NCBI GenBank assembly: GCA_016860845.1
Contig: BOKF01000041.1
Span: 1 to 64,000, forward strand
Source: Chloroflexota bacterium
Lineage (GTDB): Bacteria > Chloroflexota > Anaerolineae > 4572-78 > J111
Reading direction: 5' to 3'
Length of the DNA stretch: 64,000 bases
Shown here: one piece after another, positions 27,381 through 36,756 of the stretch
Layout: each line of letters opens with the position of its first letter
How positions within the stretch are numbered: position 1 is the stretch's first letter
Notes under the pieces: model-generated
Told to the model about the DNA's origin: nothing
What the model saw: only the letters and a program-made list of their open reading frames with translations
Database searches by the model: none
Translations under genes and position numbers: made by a program

Positions 27381-27422
27381 GCCGGGGAGATCCTTTTAAG
27401 TCAGGATTACCCCGGCTTTTTT
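27381..27422 (+). terminator. Terminator between tube and tape-measure genes
   Basis: GCCGGGG (27381-27387) pairs with CCCCGGC (27410-27416), with an inner stem, followed by six T residues. It ends one base before the ATG of an overlapping false frame and five bases before the tape-measure start. No other gene lies between. Confidence 0.88.
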
Positions 27423-27427
27423 ATGAC

Positions 27428-29455
27428 ATGGCGCGATCAATTCTTGAAATTTTAATCCAGGCCAGAGACCAGGCATCCAGGGCGCTGATCCGGATGAACA
27501 AGGAATTAAAAGACCTGACCGACCCGTTGGGTAAGGTCAATAACCTCCTGGCCGGCTTTGGCCTGGCCCTGGGCGCGCGCGAGGCGTTTGAGCTGGGCCG
27601 AGAACTGACCAACGCGGCCCGCGCGGCCAATAACGCCCGGACCACCCTGGCCGCGGCAGCTGAGGGGGTTGCCGATTACGAAGAGACCATGCGCCTGGCC
27701 AAAGAGCAGACGCGGGGAATGATTAGCGAGACCCAGCTCGCGGCCAGCCTGGCGACGATGTTCGGGGCCGGCCTGGCCAAAAATTCCCAGGAAGCGGCCC
27801 AATTATCAAGCGCCGGGTCGGTCCTGACCAATGTCTTTGCCGCTGCGGGGGCCACCCAGGACCTTTATGTTCGACTTCTTTCGTCCGGCTCGGTCGAGTT
27901 GTTCAACAACTTCGGCCTCACTCTGCAAATGGTCCAGGCCAAGCAGCGGGAAATCGAGGCGACGACCCAGTTGACCGGCCAGGAGGCCCGGCTGGCTGCG
28001 GTTAAGGCGGCCCTGATCGAAAACGCCCAGAAATACCAGGCGGCCCTGACCGACGACGCCGTGGCCGCGGCCCAGTTCCAGGCGGCCATAGACGACGCCA
28101 AGGCGGCCCTGGGTCAACTTATCCTCCCTGAAGTGACCCAGTCGTTGCAGAATATCGGCACGGTCATTCGGGGCGCAGCCGACAGCATGAACGAGCTGCC
28201 GCCGGCTGCCCAGGGGGCTGTTGATGGCCTGATCAGTGTTACCAACCCACTCTCGACCCTGAACAGCCTGATCGAGGAGTACCAGCGACTGACCGGCACG
28301 GCTGTTGAATCAAGCGAGGCCCTGGGAGATTCGGCGGCCAACGCGGGGGGCGCAGCCGAGACCGAAGCGGCGGCGCTTGGCCCGGTTGTCAGCTCGCTTG
28401 ACGCGATGGGCTTCAGTGCCGTCGGCGCAGCCGAGGCCCACGACCCACTCATTAAAAAGATGGTCGAGGCCACCTTCCGGGCCAGGGAAGCAGCCAGGGC
28501 TTACGAGCAAAGTGCGGCGGCCTCAATGTCGGCCTCGCTGGCTACTACTTACGGCGGCCAGCAGGATAGCTTTACCCAACGGCGGCAACTGGCCGTGATC
28601 CAGGAGATCGGCAATAAGCGCCTGGCTTACCAGGACGACCAGCAGCGGCAGGAAGAAGAAGCAGCTCGCTCCAGCGAGCGCGTCTTCAAACAGCAGACCC
28701 AGGCGATGGTCAAGGCCACCAGCGAGTTGGGGACGCAAATCTCCAGCGCCGTCTCTGGCGCGATCTCGCAAAACAGCCAGGATGTCATCTCGAAGCTGCT
28801 GGGGGTAGACACGGCCGATCAGAACGCCGGCGAGGCCGTGCGGCGCATGGCAGCGGTGGCTGCCGGGGGGATCAAGGACCAATGGGCGCCGCAGTTGGCC
28901 GCCCAACTGGCCGGGGTCAAGGACCAGACGGCCCAGGCGTTCGTCCAGGCGTTTCAGCAGGGCGACGACGCGGCTCTGAAGGCCCAGGCCCAGAAGCTGG
29001 CCCTGAACCCCATCGTCGAACTGTTCGACGCCAACGCCATCGCCAACCAGATCGAGCAGCAGCTCCGCGCCCAGCAGCTCCAGCAGCAGCTCAACGAGCG
29101 GGTCAACGCCCTGCTGGGCGAGCGCGGCCTCCAAGCCGTGGCCGGCGTGACCCAGCAGGTCGGCCAGGCGGTAACGACGACTGGCCAGGCGGCGGCCCAG
29201 GTCGGGGCGGACCTGACCGGCGTGGCCACGTCGGCCGAGGGGGCCGGCAACCAGATCGGCAAGGCGTTTAACGGCGCACTGCCGGCCGTAGACACACTGA
29301 ACCAGCGTTTCGACCTGATGCTGGGAAAATTATCGGAAATCAACAAAGCGGCCGGGCTGGCCTCGGGCAATATCGCCGGAATGAACCCGCCGGCCGTGGG
29401 TGCCGGCGTGCCCGGTGACGCGGCCCGCAAGATGGGCCCGCCGTCGCCCCTATGA
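27428..29455 (+). CDS. Tape-measure protein
   Basis: 675 aa, almost wholly helical and Ala/Gln-rich. N-terminus SILEILIQARDQASRALIRMNKELKDLTDPLGKVNNLLAGFGL is the tape-measure start pattern; a mid-part GISETQLAASLATMFGAGLAKNSQEAAQLSSAG is typical of the TP901 type. At about 1.5 angstrom per residue it would set a tail near 100 nm. The start has no Shine-Dalgarno site because the terminator lies directly before it, so expression must be low or use antitermination. The usual pair of frameshifted tail chaperones is absent. Confidence 0.85.
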   Translation: MARSILEILIQARDQASRALIRMNKELKDLTDPLGKVNNLLAGFGLALGAREAFELGRELTNAARAANNARTTLAAAAEGVADYEETMRLAKEQTRGMISETQLAASLATMFGAGLAKNSQEAAQLSSAGSVLTNVFAAAGATQDLYVRLLSSGSVELFNNFGLTLQMVQAKQREIEATTQLTGQEARLAAVKAALIENAQKYQAALTDDAVAAAQFQAAIDDAKAALGQLILPEVTQSLQNIGTVIRGAADSMNELPPAAQGAVDGLISVTNPLSTLNSLIEEYQRLTGTAVESSEALGDSAANAGGAAETEAAALGPVVSSLDAMGFSAVGAAEAHDPLIKKMVEATFRAREAARAYEQSAAASMSASLATTYGGQQDSFTQRRQLAVIQEIGNKRLAYQDDQQRQEEEAARSSERVFKQQTQAMVKATSELGTQISSAVSGAISQNSQDVISKLLGVDTADQNAGEAVRRMAAVAAGGIKDQWAPQLAAQLAGVKDQTAQAFVQAFQQGDDAALKAQAQKLALNPIVELFDANAIANQIEQQLRAQQLQQQLNERVNALLGERGLQAVAGVTQQVGQAVTTTGQAAAQVGADLTGVATSAEGAGNQIGKAFNGALPAVDTLNQRFDLMLGKLSEINKAAGLASGNIAGMNPPAVGAGVPGDAARKMGPPSPL

Positions 29456-30006
29456 GAGGTGGTATGGAAGATACGTTGTTTCTGAAAAAAGAGTGGGTCA
29501 TTTTTAAGCACTGGGTTCACTACCGGCAGTTCCTGGGCCGGACCGTGTCTCACCCGCTGCTGTGCCGGCTGCCGTGGTGGAGGCCGGAGCGCGAGCCGGA
29601 ACCCTACGCCATCGAGCGATTCGAGGGCAATGTGGTCCTGAACGACGGCATCACCGTCCTGTGCGACCTGATCGCCGCGACCGAAGGCGGGACCAGCGGC
29701 CTGTTTGACGAGGCCAATGCCGAGCTGGGCGTGGGCGACGACGACACCGCCGCCGCCGCAACCCAGGATGATTTGCAGGCCGCGACCAACGTGGCCTGGA
29801 TCGCAATGGATACCGGCTACCCCCAGCGCAGCAACCAAACTATTATCTGGCAGGCAACCGCCGGCACATCAATTGCCAACTATGCCTGGAAGGAATTTGG
29901 TCTCAGGAACGGGGACGCAGTGCTGTTTAACCGGAAGGTTGATTCGAGGGGGACGAAGGATAGCTCGATGAGCTGGACGGTGCAGCTCAAAATAACGCTG
30001 GCCTAG
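29452..30006 (+). CDS. Tail-tip associated protein, unknown
   Basis: 184 aa, four-base overlap with the tape measure. Residues 45-184 are beta-rich (AIERFEGNVVLNDGITVLCDLIAATEGGTSGLFDEANAELGVGDDDTAAAATQDDLQA ... WTVQLKITLA), similar in style to small phage structural proteins of the T4-gp53-unrelated, DUF-type class. Probably a baseplate or tip component by order. Confidence 0.55.
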   Translation: MRGGMEDTLFLKKEWVIFKHWVHYRQFLGRTVSHPLLCRLPWWRPEREPEPYAIERFEGNVVLNDGITVLCDLIAATEGGTSGLFDEANAELGVGDDDTAAAATQDDLQAATNVAWIAMDTGYPQRSNQTIIWQATAGTSIANYAWKEFGLRNGDAVLFNRKVDSRGTKDSSMSWTVQLKITLA

Positions 30007-30015
30007 GGGTGCACC

Positions 30016-33000
30016 GTGCCGTTTCCGACGACCTCTATTCTGGATAATTTCAACCGGACCGATTTCCCCCAGACGCCGGTGCTGGATGATTTTGATCGCA
30101 GCAATGAAGGCCCACCGCCATCGGCCAGTTGGAATGAACCCGTCGCTACCATAGACAGCATCAAGGTTGTTTCCAACGAGTGCGCCAGCGAGAACACGGG
30201 CGGGGCGGGGCTGGCCTTCTGGGGGACCAGCCTGGGGGCTGACTGCGAGGTTTATTTTACCGTTGCCGACATCCAGAGCGGCGGGACTTTTGGCATCTGG
30301 GCCAGGGCTGACAACACGGCAGGCGGCATCACTCAGGGTTATCAGGTTTTTATCTCTACATCTGCTATCAATTTATATTCGGTTGTTGGTAGTTTTTTGG
30401 CTGGACACAGTATTACTCTGGCGGCGGGGGACAAAATTGGATTGCGTTGCCTGGGCGATGCGATTGGGGTCTGGTACAAACCGGCAGCGGGGAGTTGGTC
30501 GGAGGTTATCAGCGTCACCGATACCGATACAACCAGCGGCGGCCTGATCGCTCTTCAGGTGGCTCACGGCGACGCTCGTGCGGATGATTTCGGCGGGGGC
30601 GAGATTATTGACTTTGGCCCGCCGCCGTCCGGCAACTGGACTGCATTTGGCGAGGGAGGCGGGCTGAAGGTTGTTGATAATCAATGCGCTGCCGACGCCG
30701 CCAATGGCGGTGCGCTCTGGTCGGCCGATACATTTGGGCCGGACTGTGAGGTTTATGCTACCGTTGCCGTACTGCCAGATGATGGCAATCATATTTACCT
30801 TTATTTTCGTTATGATTCACCATGGGGTTATTTGGTCGTTCTGACCCGCGATGATAGTGGCGGGGACACCATTGAGCTATTCGAGGAGGGGGCCGGCATG
30901 CTCGATGCGGCCACGATCACCCTGTCGGCCGGCGATAGCTTTGGGGCGCGGGCAGCGGGAGATAAATTGATGGCCTACCATAAGCCCAGCGGGGGAAGCT
31001 GGACAGAGGTGCTGTCTATAATCAATAGCGCCTTTCCAGATCCAGGTTCGCTGGCAGTAATAATTGAGGACACAACGGCCAGAGTGGACGATTTTGGCGG
31101 GGGTGACATTGTACCGATTGTTTCGACCATCGTCATCACCGACAACCTAACCTTTAGCGACACTGAGACCTACCCGTTGGTGCAGCTCGAAGAGGCCCTG
31201 ACCCTAACCGAGCAGATCGTCTCGGTCATCGAGGACACGCTAACTTTCGACGACGGCGAGATCGTCATTACCATGCCCGATCCAATTATCGTCGAGGACA
31301 CGCTGAATTTTTACGAGAATCTGGACGTTACCGGGCCGGCGGTGCCCGACCCGGACAGCCCGGCCACCGGGGGATTGGACAATAATCACGTGCTAAGACT
31401 GCTTTACGGCGACGACCGCAGGAACCCCGTCCGCACACTCGACCTGGCCGAGAGCGCGGGCGGCCATATTTTTCTTCAGGAGAGCGGCTTTGCGCCCGGC
31501 GCGGGCGAGGTCATCGAGCTGTGGACCGACGAGAGCATCCGCCTGGAGGGCCAGAAGCTCCTGGCCGAAAGCCGGGGTAACAGCCGGCTGGCCGTGACCT
31601 ACGATCTGGCCAGTGGCTCGATGGCCGGGCTATTCAACCTGCAAATGCAGGTCAACGCCTTTTTCCTGGAGGCCAAAATAAAACAGACGCTCGGCCAGGG
31701 CCAGCGGGTCTGGCTCGAGTACCGCTGGTCGGACGGCCTGAATGGATTGGAGACGCCGGCTTTTGGCCAGCTCTCGCACTATTACGAGGTCTATTCGGCC
31801 AAAAGCCCGCGCTGGCCGGAGAATCTGCACAAAGGCGACCTGGTGGCCGGCAACATCCTGGGGGTGACGGTGGAACTGACCGCCTCGCCGACGCCGAAGG
31901 GCCTGAAGCAGGAGGCGGCGATTGCCGGGGGAGATGTCTTGATGGTGTCCAAAGGCGTGCTGATCGAATCGGGTGCCTCGTCCAAACTGCACTGGGGCAG
32001 CTACGGCAGGACAGGCAGCTATACCTACCAGAGCGCTGGCGTGGCCGGTGAATTTACCGTGACCATCTGGATCACCCTGAACGCGAGCTGGGCCAGCGGC
32101 CTGAAGTACATTTTTGATTACTACGTCAACGCCAGCAACCGGATCAGCATTATCTACGACGCCAGCAACGGCTACTGGACTATTACCAAGATCGTCGGCG
32201 GCACGACCTACACCGACAACAGCGCCGCCGACAGTGTGGCCGTGGGCGACGACGTGCACCTGGTCCTGGTCCAGGACGCGACAACGCTTTACCTGTACGT
32301 CAATGGTGTCCTGGCCGCCAGTTGCGCGGCAACGGCCACCATGACCGACAACGGCACGATTGCCCTGGGCTGCCCGGCCACGGGCACGGTAGATGGCGTG
32401 GATGTCATCCTGGACGGCTGCCGGATTTTGCCCGATTCGATCACCAGCACCCAGGCGGCCCGGATTTACACGGCCGAATTGCCGGTGAAACAGGCCGGCA
32501 AGGCGGTTGGACCGCCACCGTACTGGTGGACGAAGGACGGCGACGGCCGGGTGGACAATGCCGACGACACGAGCCGCGACAACTGGGGCATCCTGGGCGG
32601 GATCGGCGGCGATTTGGAGGCCGAGACCCAGATCATCGTCTCGCCGTCCACTCCAGCCGCTTACCATTTCTACCTGGGCCTGCGGGCGGTTGACCCTGGG
32701 GCGACTTACGACCCGAACGATTACCACTGGCTGGACGTGCCAGATGAGGCGACGGCGGATGCCGGCTCGAGCGGTGGCAATTACTACACGGCCAGCGGGG
32801 CCAACCAGGAGATCCACAACTACCTTCTCCCGGCCGATTACAGCCTGCTCTTTGGCCGCTACCGGCACCTGGCCCGGCTGAAGGTCAGCGCGGCCAGCAC
32901 TCTCACTTACGGCTGGTCGCTGACCAGCGAAAATTACAGCGTTTTGAGCCTGCTGATGGACGCCCGGACGCTGGCCCTGTCCAATACCGCATTTAAAGTC

Positions 33001-33399
33001 ATTGACCTGGGCGATATTTTTATTCAGGGCGAGGCCCCGTCCATCAACGACGATACTGTTTTTGTGCTCAAGTACATCTTTGGCGGGACAGTCACCAGCG
33101 GCCTTGATTTCACCATGCTCCTGCCGTGGCCCTACGCCCGCATCCGCCACGGCGTGGCCGGGGTGCCTGTATCAAGCCTGTCCGTGGAGGAGGGCCGGGC
33201 CTATGGCGCAGTCAACCTGGGCTACAGCGAGGCGTTTGAGTACGCTGGCGCGCCGCTGCGGGCCATCCCCGGCAAGAACAATTACTTCTTCTTGCTCCTG
33301 GTCCGGGAATCGGGTGGGGACATTACCATCGTCGACACGGCCAGGGTGCAGGTTTTTGTCACGCCGCGCTATCTGCTGCCGGGGGGGATGGTGGCCTGA
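30016..33399 (+). CDS. Large tail fibre/baseplate protein with LamG-like domain
   Basis: 1127 aa from GTG 30016. Two repeated jelly-roll modules at about 30-190 and 195-370 (both with ECA(S/A)..., ADxCEVYxTV, SGGLIAL/VxDFGGG). A helical neck with TLTLTEQIVSVIEDTLTF, then a LamG-like domain near 665-810 (FTVTIWITLNASWASGLKYIFDYYVNASNRISIIYDASNGYW). The C-terminal third is a fibre-like beta region. Its role is probably host-surface sugar binding at the tail tip. It shares its last base with the hub gene start (TGATG). Confidence 0.75.
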   Translation: MPFPTTSILDNFNRTDFPQTPVLDDFDRSNEGPPPSASWNEPVATIDSIKVVSNECASENTGGAGLAFWGTSLGADCEVYFTVADIQSGGTFGIWARADNTAGGITQGYQVFISTSAINLYSVVGSFLAGHSITLAAGDKIGLRCLGDAIGVWYKPAAGSWSEVISVTDTDTTSGGLIALQVAHGDARADDFGGGEIIDFGPPPSGNWTAFGEGGGLKVVDNQCAADAANGGALWSADTFGPDCEVYATVAVLPDDGNHIYLYFRYDSPWGYLVVLTRDDSGGDTIELFEEGAGMLDAATITLSAGDSFGARAAGDKLMAYHKPSGGSWTEVLSIINSAFPDPGSLAVIIEDTTARVDDFGGGDIVPIVSTIVITDNLTFSDTETYPLVQLEEALTLTEQIVSVIEDTLTFDDGEIVITMPDPIIVEDTLNFYENLDVTGPAVPDPDSPATGGLDNNHVLRLLYGDDRRNPVRTLDLAESAGGHIFLQESGFAPGAGEVIELWTDESIRLEGQKLLAESRGNSRLAVTYDLASGSMAGLFNLQMQVNAFFLEAKIKQTLGQGQRVWLEYRWSDGLNGLETPAFGQLSHYYEVYSAKSPRWPENLHKGDLVAGNILGVTVELTASPTPKGLKQEAAIAGGDVLMVSKGVLIESGASSKLHWGSYGRTGSYTYQSAGVAGEFTVTIWITLNASWASGLKYIFDYYVNASNRISIIYDASNGYWTITKIVGGTTYTDNSAADSVAVGDDVHLVLVQDATTLYLYVNGVLAASCAATATMTDNGTIALGCPATGTVDGVDVILDGCRILPDSITSTQAARIYTAELPVKQAGKAVGPPPYWWTKDGDGRVDNADDTSRDNWGILGGIGGDLEAETQIIVSPSTPAAYHFYLGLRAVDPGATYDPNDYHWLDVPDEATADAGSSGGNYYTASGANQEIHNYLLPADYSLLFGRYRHLARLKVSAASTLTYGWSLTSENYSVLSLLMDARTLALSNTAFKVIDLGDIFIQGEAPSINDDTVFVLKYIFGGTVTSGLDFTMLLPWPYARIRHGVAGVPVSSLSVEEGRAYGAVNLGYSEAFEYAGAPLRAIPGKNNYFFLLLVRESGGDITIVDTARVQVFVTPRYLLPGGMVA

Positions 33400-34979
33400 T
33401 GGCCGAGCGGGTACAGGTTTACGACCTGGCCGGCGTGCCGGTCATTGACCCGGAGGAGGCGATCAAATACGCCACCGGGATCAATTTCGAGACCCGCTGG
33501 CCGCAGGGCTACGCCGTCTGTACTTTCAAGGTGCGACGGTCCGATGTGTTCGCCGATTGGGCCATCCGAGAGGCGTATGGGGTCAAGGTCTTTGACGGGG
33601 CCACGATTATCTACCAGGGCCGGATTGAGACGCTGTCGCGCAGCGCCGGCGGGGCCGACGAATACATCACCGTCGAGTGCGTGGGCTGGTACGTCGTTCT
33701 GGCCGAGCGGACCGTCCAGAAGCGCTGGATTGACCATGCCGCGACCAAGTTCGTGGATTGGCCGGCCAACCTGGAAAACGACCATATTCAAAACACGTGG
33801 ATTTACAATAAGACCGACAACCGCATTCAAGTTTTTGCCGGATCCGGCGACATCCTGCGCAACGACGGCGACTCATTCCAACTGCGCTACGACCTGCACC
33901 ACGGCGGCGTGATCCGGCGGGTCAGGTGCAATTACATCGCCCGGACCGGCGAGGTCATCAACTTTCAGTTTCGCAATACTGACAACGATGCCCACGAGGC
34001 CGGAAAAACGGCCACCGGGGGCGCGGTGATGAAGGGCACGATTAATGCCCTGTTTTCACATGGCGATACGCGCGGGATGATGCTGCGGTGGGTGGCGAAA
34101 CGGCGTGACCTGTACGACCAAAACGACTTTTTTCACATTATGAACCTGCGGGTTGAGGCCGCCTATGAGACCGGCCACCGGACGGCCGCGCCCACCTACA
34201 CCCAGGGCCAGATCGTCGAGGATATCCTGCTCCTGGCGGCCCAGAAGGGCCAGCAGTTTTCGGTGGATTTCGGCCAATTGGGAGATCCCGGCCAGATTCT
34301 TGATCCGTTCACCATCGAGGAGCCGGAATACGCCGGGCCGGCGATAGACAAAATTGCCGCCTATGGCGACACGAACCTCAACACCTGGGGGCTGGCGGTC
34401 TGGGACGGCAACGACACCAGCGACGGCCTGCCGCGCGTGGTGTTCGAGGCGCGCTCGATAGCCGATTACGAATACGAGGCCAGCCTGGCCGACCTGACCA
34501 CAGGCCGGCTGACCTACGCCCGTATTTCAGAGAAGCTACGTAACAGCGTTATTCTCGGCTATGAGGACGCGAAGGGGATGGTCCGCTACCGGACGCCGGC
34601 CGACAGCGCTGCCCTGGCCGATGCCGCCTCGATTGCCGCCGAGTACCAGCGGGACGAATACATCCGGCTGGGCCAGGGGGACACGAGCCGGGCCGACATG
34701 GTTGGCGGCCGCTTTATCGCTTACCACAAAGACCGGCTGACGCGGGCCACGCTGGTTAAAAAGGGCTGGATCAAAAACAAGGGTGGCGGGATCACGCCGG
34801 CCAACCGGGTCCGGGCCGGGCAGCGGGTCAAGCTGATCGAGACCGGCGAGATTCTCTTTATCCGGCAGACATTCTACGACGCCGAATCGCAGACGGTGAC
34901 GATCTCACCTGACGCGGCCGAGGATAATATTTCAATGCTCTTTCTCCAACGCGAGCGCGGATTGGGGAAGTTGGCATAA
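33399..34979 (+). CDS. Baseplate hub / tail-tip protein (ReqiPepy6 gp37-like)
   Basis: 526 aa. Opens VQVYDLAGVPVIDPEEAIKYATGINFETRWPQGYAVCTFKVRR and contains YGVKVFDGATIIYQGRIETLSRSAGGADEYITVECVGWYVVL, the gpD/gp27-like tube-hub pattern seen in the Gp37-like family of siphoviruses. C-terminal part ends in a barrel (VRAGQRVKLIETGEILFIRQTFYDAESQTVTI). It forms the ring at the tail end around the tape-measure tip. No lysin domain attached. Confidence 0.75.
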   Translation: MAERVQVYDLAGVPVIDPEEAIKYATGINFETRWPQGYAVCTFKVRRSDVFADWAIREAYGVKVFDGATIIYQGRIETLSRSAGGADEYITVECVGWYVVLAERTVQKRWIDHAATKFVDWPANLENDHIQNTWIYNKTDNRIQVFAGSGDILRNDGDSFQLRYDLHHGGVIRRVRCNYIARTGEVINFQFRNTDNDAHEAGKTATGGAVMKGTINALFSHGDTRGMMLRWVAKRRDLYDQNDFFHIMNLRVEAAYETGHRTAAPTYTQGQIVEDILLLAAQKGQQFSVDFGQLGDPGQILDPFTIEEPEYAGPAIDKIAAYGDTNLNTWGLAVWDGNDTSDGLPRVVFEARSIADYEYEASLADLTTGRLTYARISEKLRNSVILGYEDAKGMVRYRTPADSAALADAASIAAEYQRDEYIRLGQGDTSRADMVGGRFIAYHKDRLTRATLVKKGWIKNKGGGITPANRVRAGQRVKLIETGEILFIRQTFYDAESQTVTISPDAAEDNISMLFLQRERGLGKLA

Positions 34980-34981
34980 AT

Positions 34982-35004
34982 CCACTGCGATAAAATCGCA
35001 GTGG
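34982..35004 (+). terminator. Hairpin after the hub gene
   Basis: CCACTGCGA pairs with TCGCAGTGG over a short A/T loop; no strong U-tract follows. The next gene has its own AAAAAGGAG site, so partial termination or mRNA protection is likely. Confidence 0.5.
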
Positions 35005-35026
35005 CAATAAGAAAAAGGAGTGATAT

Positions 35027-35407
35027 ATGGCTAAATGGGCAAATGACAGCATGATGGATGCGGCGCTGGCCTACGTTGCCGACAACGGCGACCGGCTGGA
35101 TGTATGCAGCGGCCAGCCGGCCAATTATGCCGGGATTGCGGCGGTGACGCTGGCCACCGTGGCCCTGACAGCGGGGGCCGGCAACGGCGATTACACCCTG
35201 GCCAACGGCGACACCAATGGCCGGAAGCTAACCGTGGCCGCCCAGAGCGGGCTTAGTGTCACCGCGTCGGACACGGCGACACATATCGCCATCAGCGACG
35301 GCAGCGCCACCCTGCTGTACGTGACGACCTGTACCAGCCAGGCACTGACCAGCGGCAACACGGTCAACGTACCGGCCTTCGATATCGAGATCGCGGACCC
35401 TTCCTGA
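35027..35407 (+). CDS. Small beta-rich phage structural protein
   Basis: 126 aa with AAAAAGGAG nine bases upstream. The opening WANDSMMDAALAYVADNGDRLDVCSGQPANYAG and ending YVTTCTSQALTSGNTVNVPAFDIEIADPS belong to a family often seen in phage tail/fibre regions (I recognise the ending pattern). Function is unknown; probably fibre or baseplate related. Confidence 0.7.
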   Translation: MAKWANDSMMDAALAYVADNGDRLDVCSGQPANYAGIAAVTLATVALTAGAGNGDYTLANGDTNGRKLTVAAQSGLSVTASDTATHIAISDGSATLLYVTTCTSQALTSGNTVNVPAFDIEIADPS

Positions 35408-35427
35408 TTGACCCCTTCGGGGGGCCA

Positions 35428-36747
35428 TTGGTTGTCAGTGACCTCAACAGCCGGTATTTTGAAAACGGTTTTGGGCAGCCTGTCATCCTGACCGGATTCC
35501 ATACCTGGTACAATATCCAGGACGGCGGGCCGACCGACCCACCCGGCGCATTTGACTGGGATGAATACCTGTCCGCCCTGGTCAGTTACGGCTGCAATTT
35601 TACCAAACTCTGGGCCTCGATGGAGACGGCCCAACTCTGGGCTGATCCGTTTGGCGGCGTAGCCAACCCACAGTATTTTAGCCCGCCGCGTTACGAGCGG
35701 ACCGGGCCGGGCAATGCCGCCGATGGCGGGTTAAAATTCGACCTGGACCAGATCAACCAGGATTTCCTGGATCGGCTCTATGACCGGGTGGCGGCTTGCG
35801 CCGCTAACGGTATCTATGTCACCATACAGCTTTTTCAGGGCTGGCAAATCGAGGATAAGGGGGGCAGTGACCAGCCCTTTGACTATCACCCATACAATGC
35901 GGCTAACAACATTAACTCGATTGATGGTGATCAGGACAATGATGGGGATGGGACAGAGACGCACCGCAGCGGGGCCGGGAATGTGACCCTGAGTTACCAG
36001 GAGGATTTGGTTGAAGAAATTGTCACGCTGCTCAACGGCTTTGACAACATCATCTGGGAGATTTCCAACGAGGACACCGGCCACGCCGACAATACCACCT
36101 GGCAGGAGGCGATGATAAGCCACATTGCCAGCGTTGAGGCCGGGCTGTCCAAACAACACCCGATTGGCCGGACGGTTAGCTATCCAAACGGCTCAAATGC
36201 TGCTCTGGATGCCAGCGCCGCGGCCTGGGTCAGCTACTCGAATCGAGACGAAGTGGACGGTACGAAGGTGTCAATGTCGGACACAGACCATATCGAGGGT
36301 ATTACCAGCGACCACGAATGGGTGTGGATTTCACTATGTAACGGACACGGCGGCCTGTGGTATATGGACGAGTGGGCCAATGAGGTCTACGGTACAGGGG
36401 ACAGGCGCAACGATGCCACCTATCAGACTATCCGGGCTAATCTGGGCTACGCCAGGGAATTGGTTGATTTGCTGGATGACCTGGCCGGAATGACCCCGCA
36501 GGCGGCTTTGTGTACGACCGGTTACTGCCTGGCGAAAGATCACGCCACTCAGGCCGAATACATCTGTTTTCAGTCGGGCAGCGGGGCCTTTGATCTGGAC
36601 CTATCAACCGCAACCGGCACACTTAATATCCGCTGGTTGCGGTGCAGTGATGGCACGATTGATACCGGCTCGACGGCCAGCGGTGGCGACGTGCGCACCC
36701 TGACCCCACCCTGGGCCGGGGCGGTGGTGGCCTATGTTTTTCATTAG
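35428..36747 (+). CDS. Tail-region glycoside hydrolase (TIM-barrel, GH5-like clan A)
   Basis: 439 aa, probable TTG start behind a CCCC-TTCG-GGGG tetraloop hairpin. Signatures: RYFENGFGQPVILTGFHTWYNIQDGG; DWDEYLSALVSYGCNFTKLWASMETAQLW; GIYVTIQLFQGWQ; NIIWEISNEDTGHADN, where Asn-Glu is the expected acid/base pair; HPIGRTVSYPNGSNAAL. The barrel is followed by a beta domain from about residue 350 (STATGTLNIRWLRCSDGTIDTGSTASGGD), like those fused to collagen-binding GH proteins. Lying between tail genes it probably degrades surface polysaccharide during adsorption. Confidence 0.78.
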   Translation: MVVSDLNSRYFENGFGQPVILTGFHTWYNIQDGGPTDPPGAFDWDEYLSALVSYGCNFTKLWASMETAQLWADPFGGVANPQYFSPPRYERTGPGNAADGGLKFDLDQINQDFLDRLYDRVAACAANGIYVTIQLFQGWQIEDKGGSDQPFDYHPYNAANNINSIDGDQDNDGDGTETHRSGAGNVTLSYQEDLVEEIVTLLNGFDNIIWEISNEDTGHADNTTWQEAMISHIASVEAGLSKQHPIGRTVSYPNGSNAALDASAAAWVSYSNRDEVDGTKVSMSDTDHIEGITSDHEWVWISLCNGHGGLWYMDEWANEVYGTGDRRNDATYQTIRANLGYARELVDLLDDLAGMTPQAALCTTGYCLAKDHATQAEYICFQSGSGAFDLDLSTATGTLNIRWLRCSDGTIDTGSTASGGDVRTLTPPWAGAVVAYVFH

Positions 36748-36756
36748 GGTGAAATC

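Noticed and set aside
26330..27428. Programmed frameshift tail-chaperone pair
   Set aside because: No second gene or slippery site fits between tube and tape-measure genes.
31630..33150. 506-codon minus-strand frame inside the fibre gene
   Set aside because: Shadow frame caused by GC-rich codon bias; the plus strand has LamG and repeat signatures.
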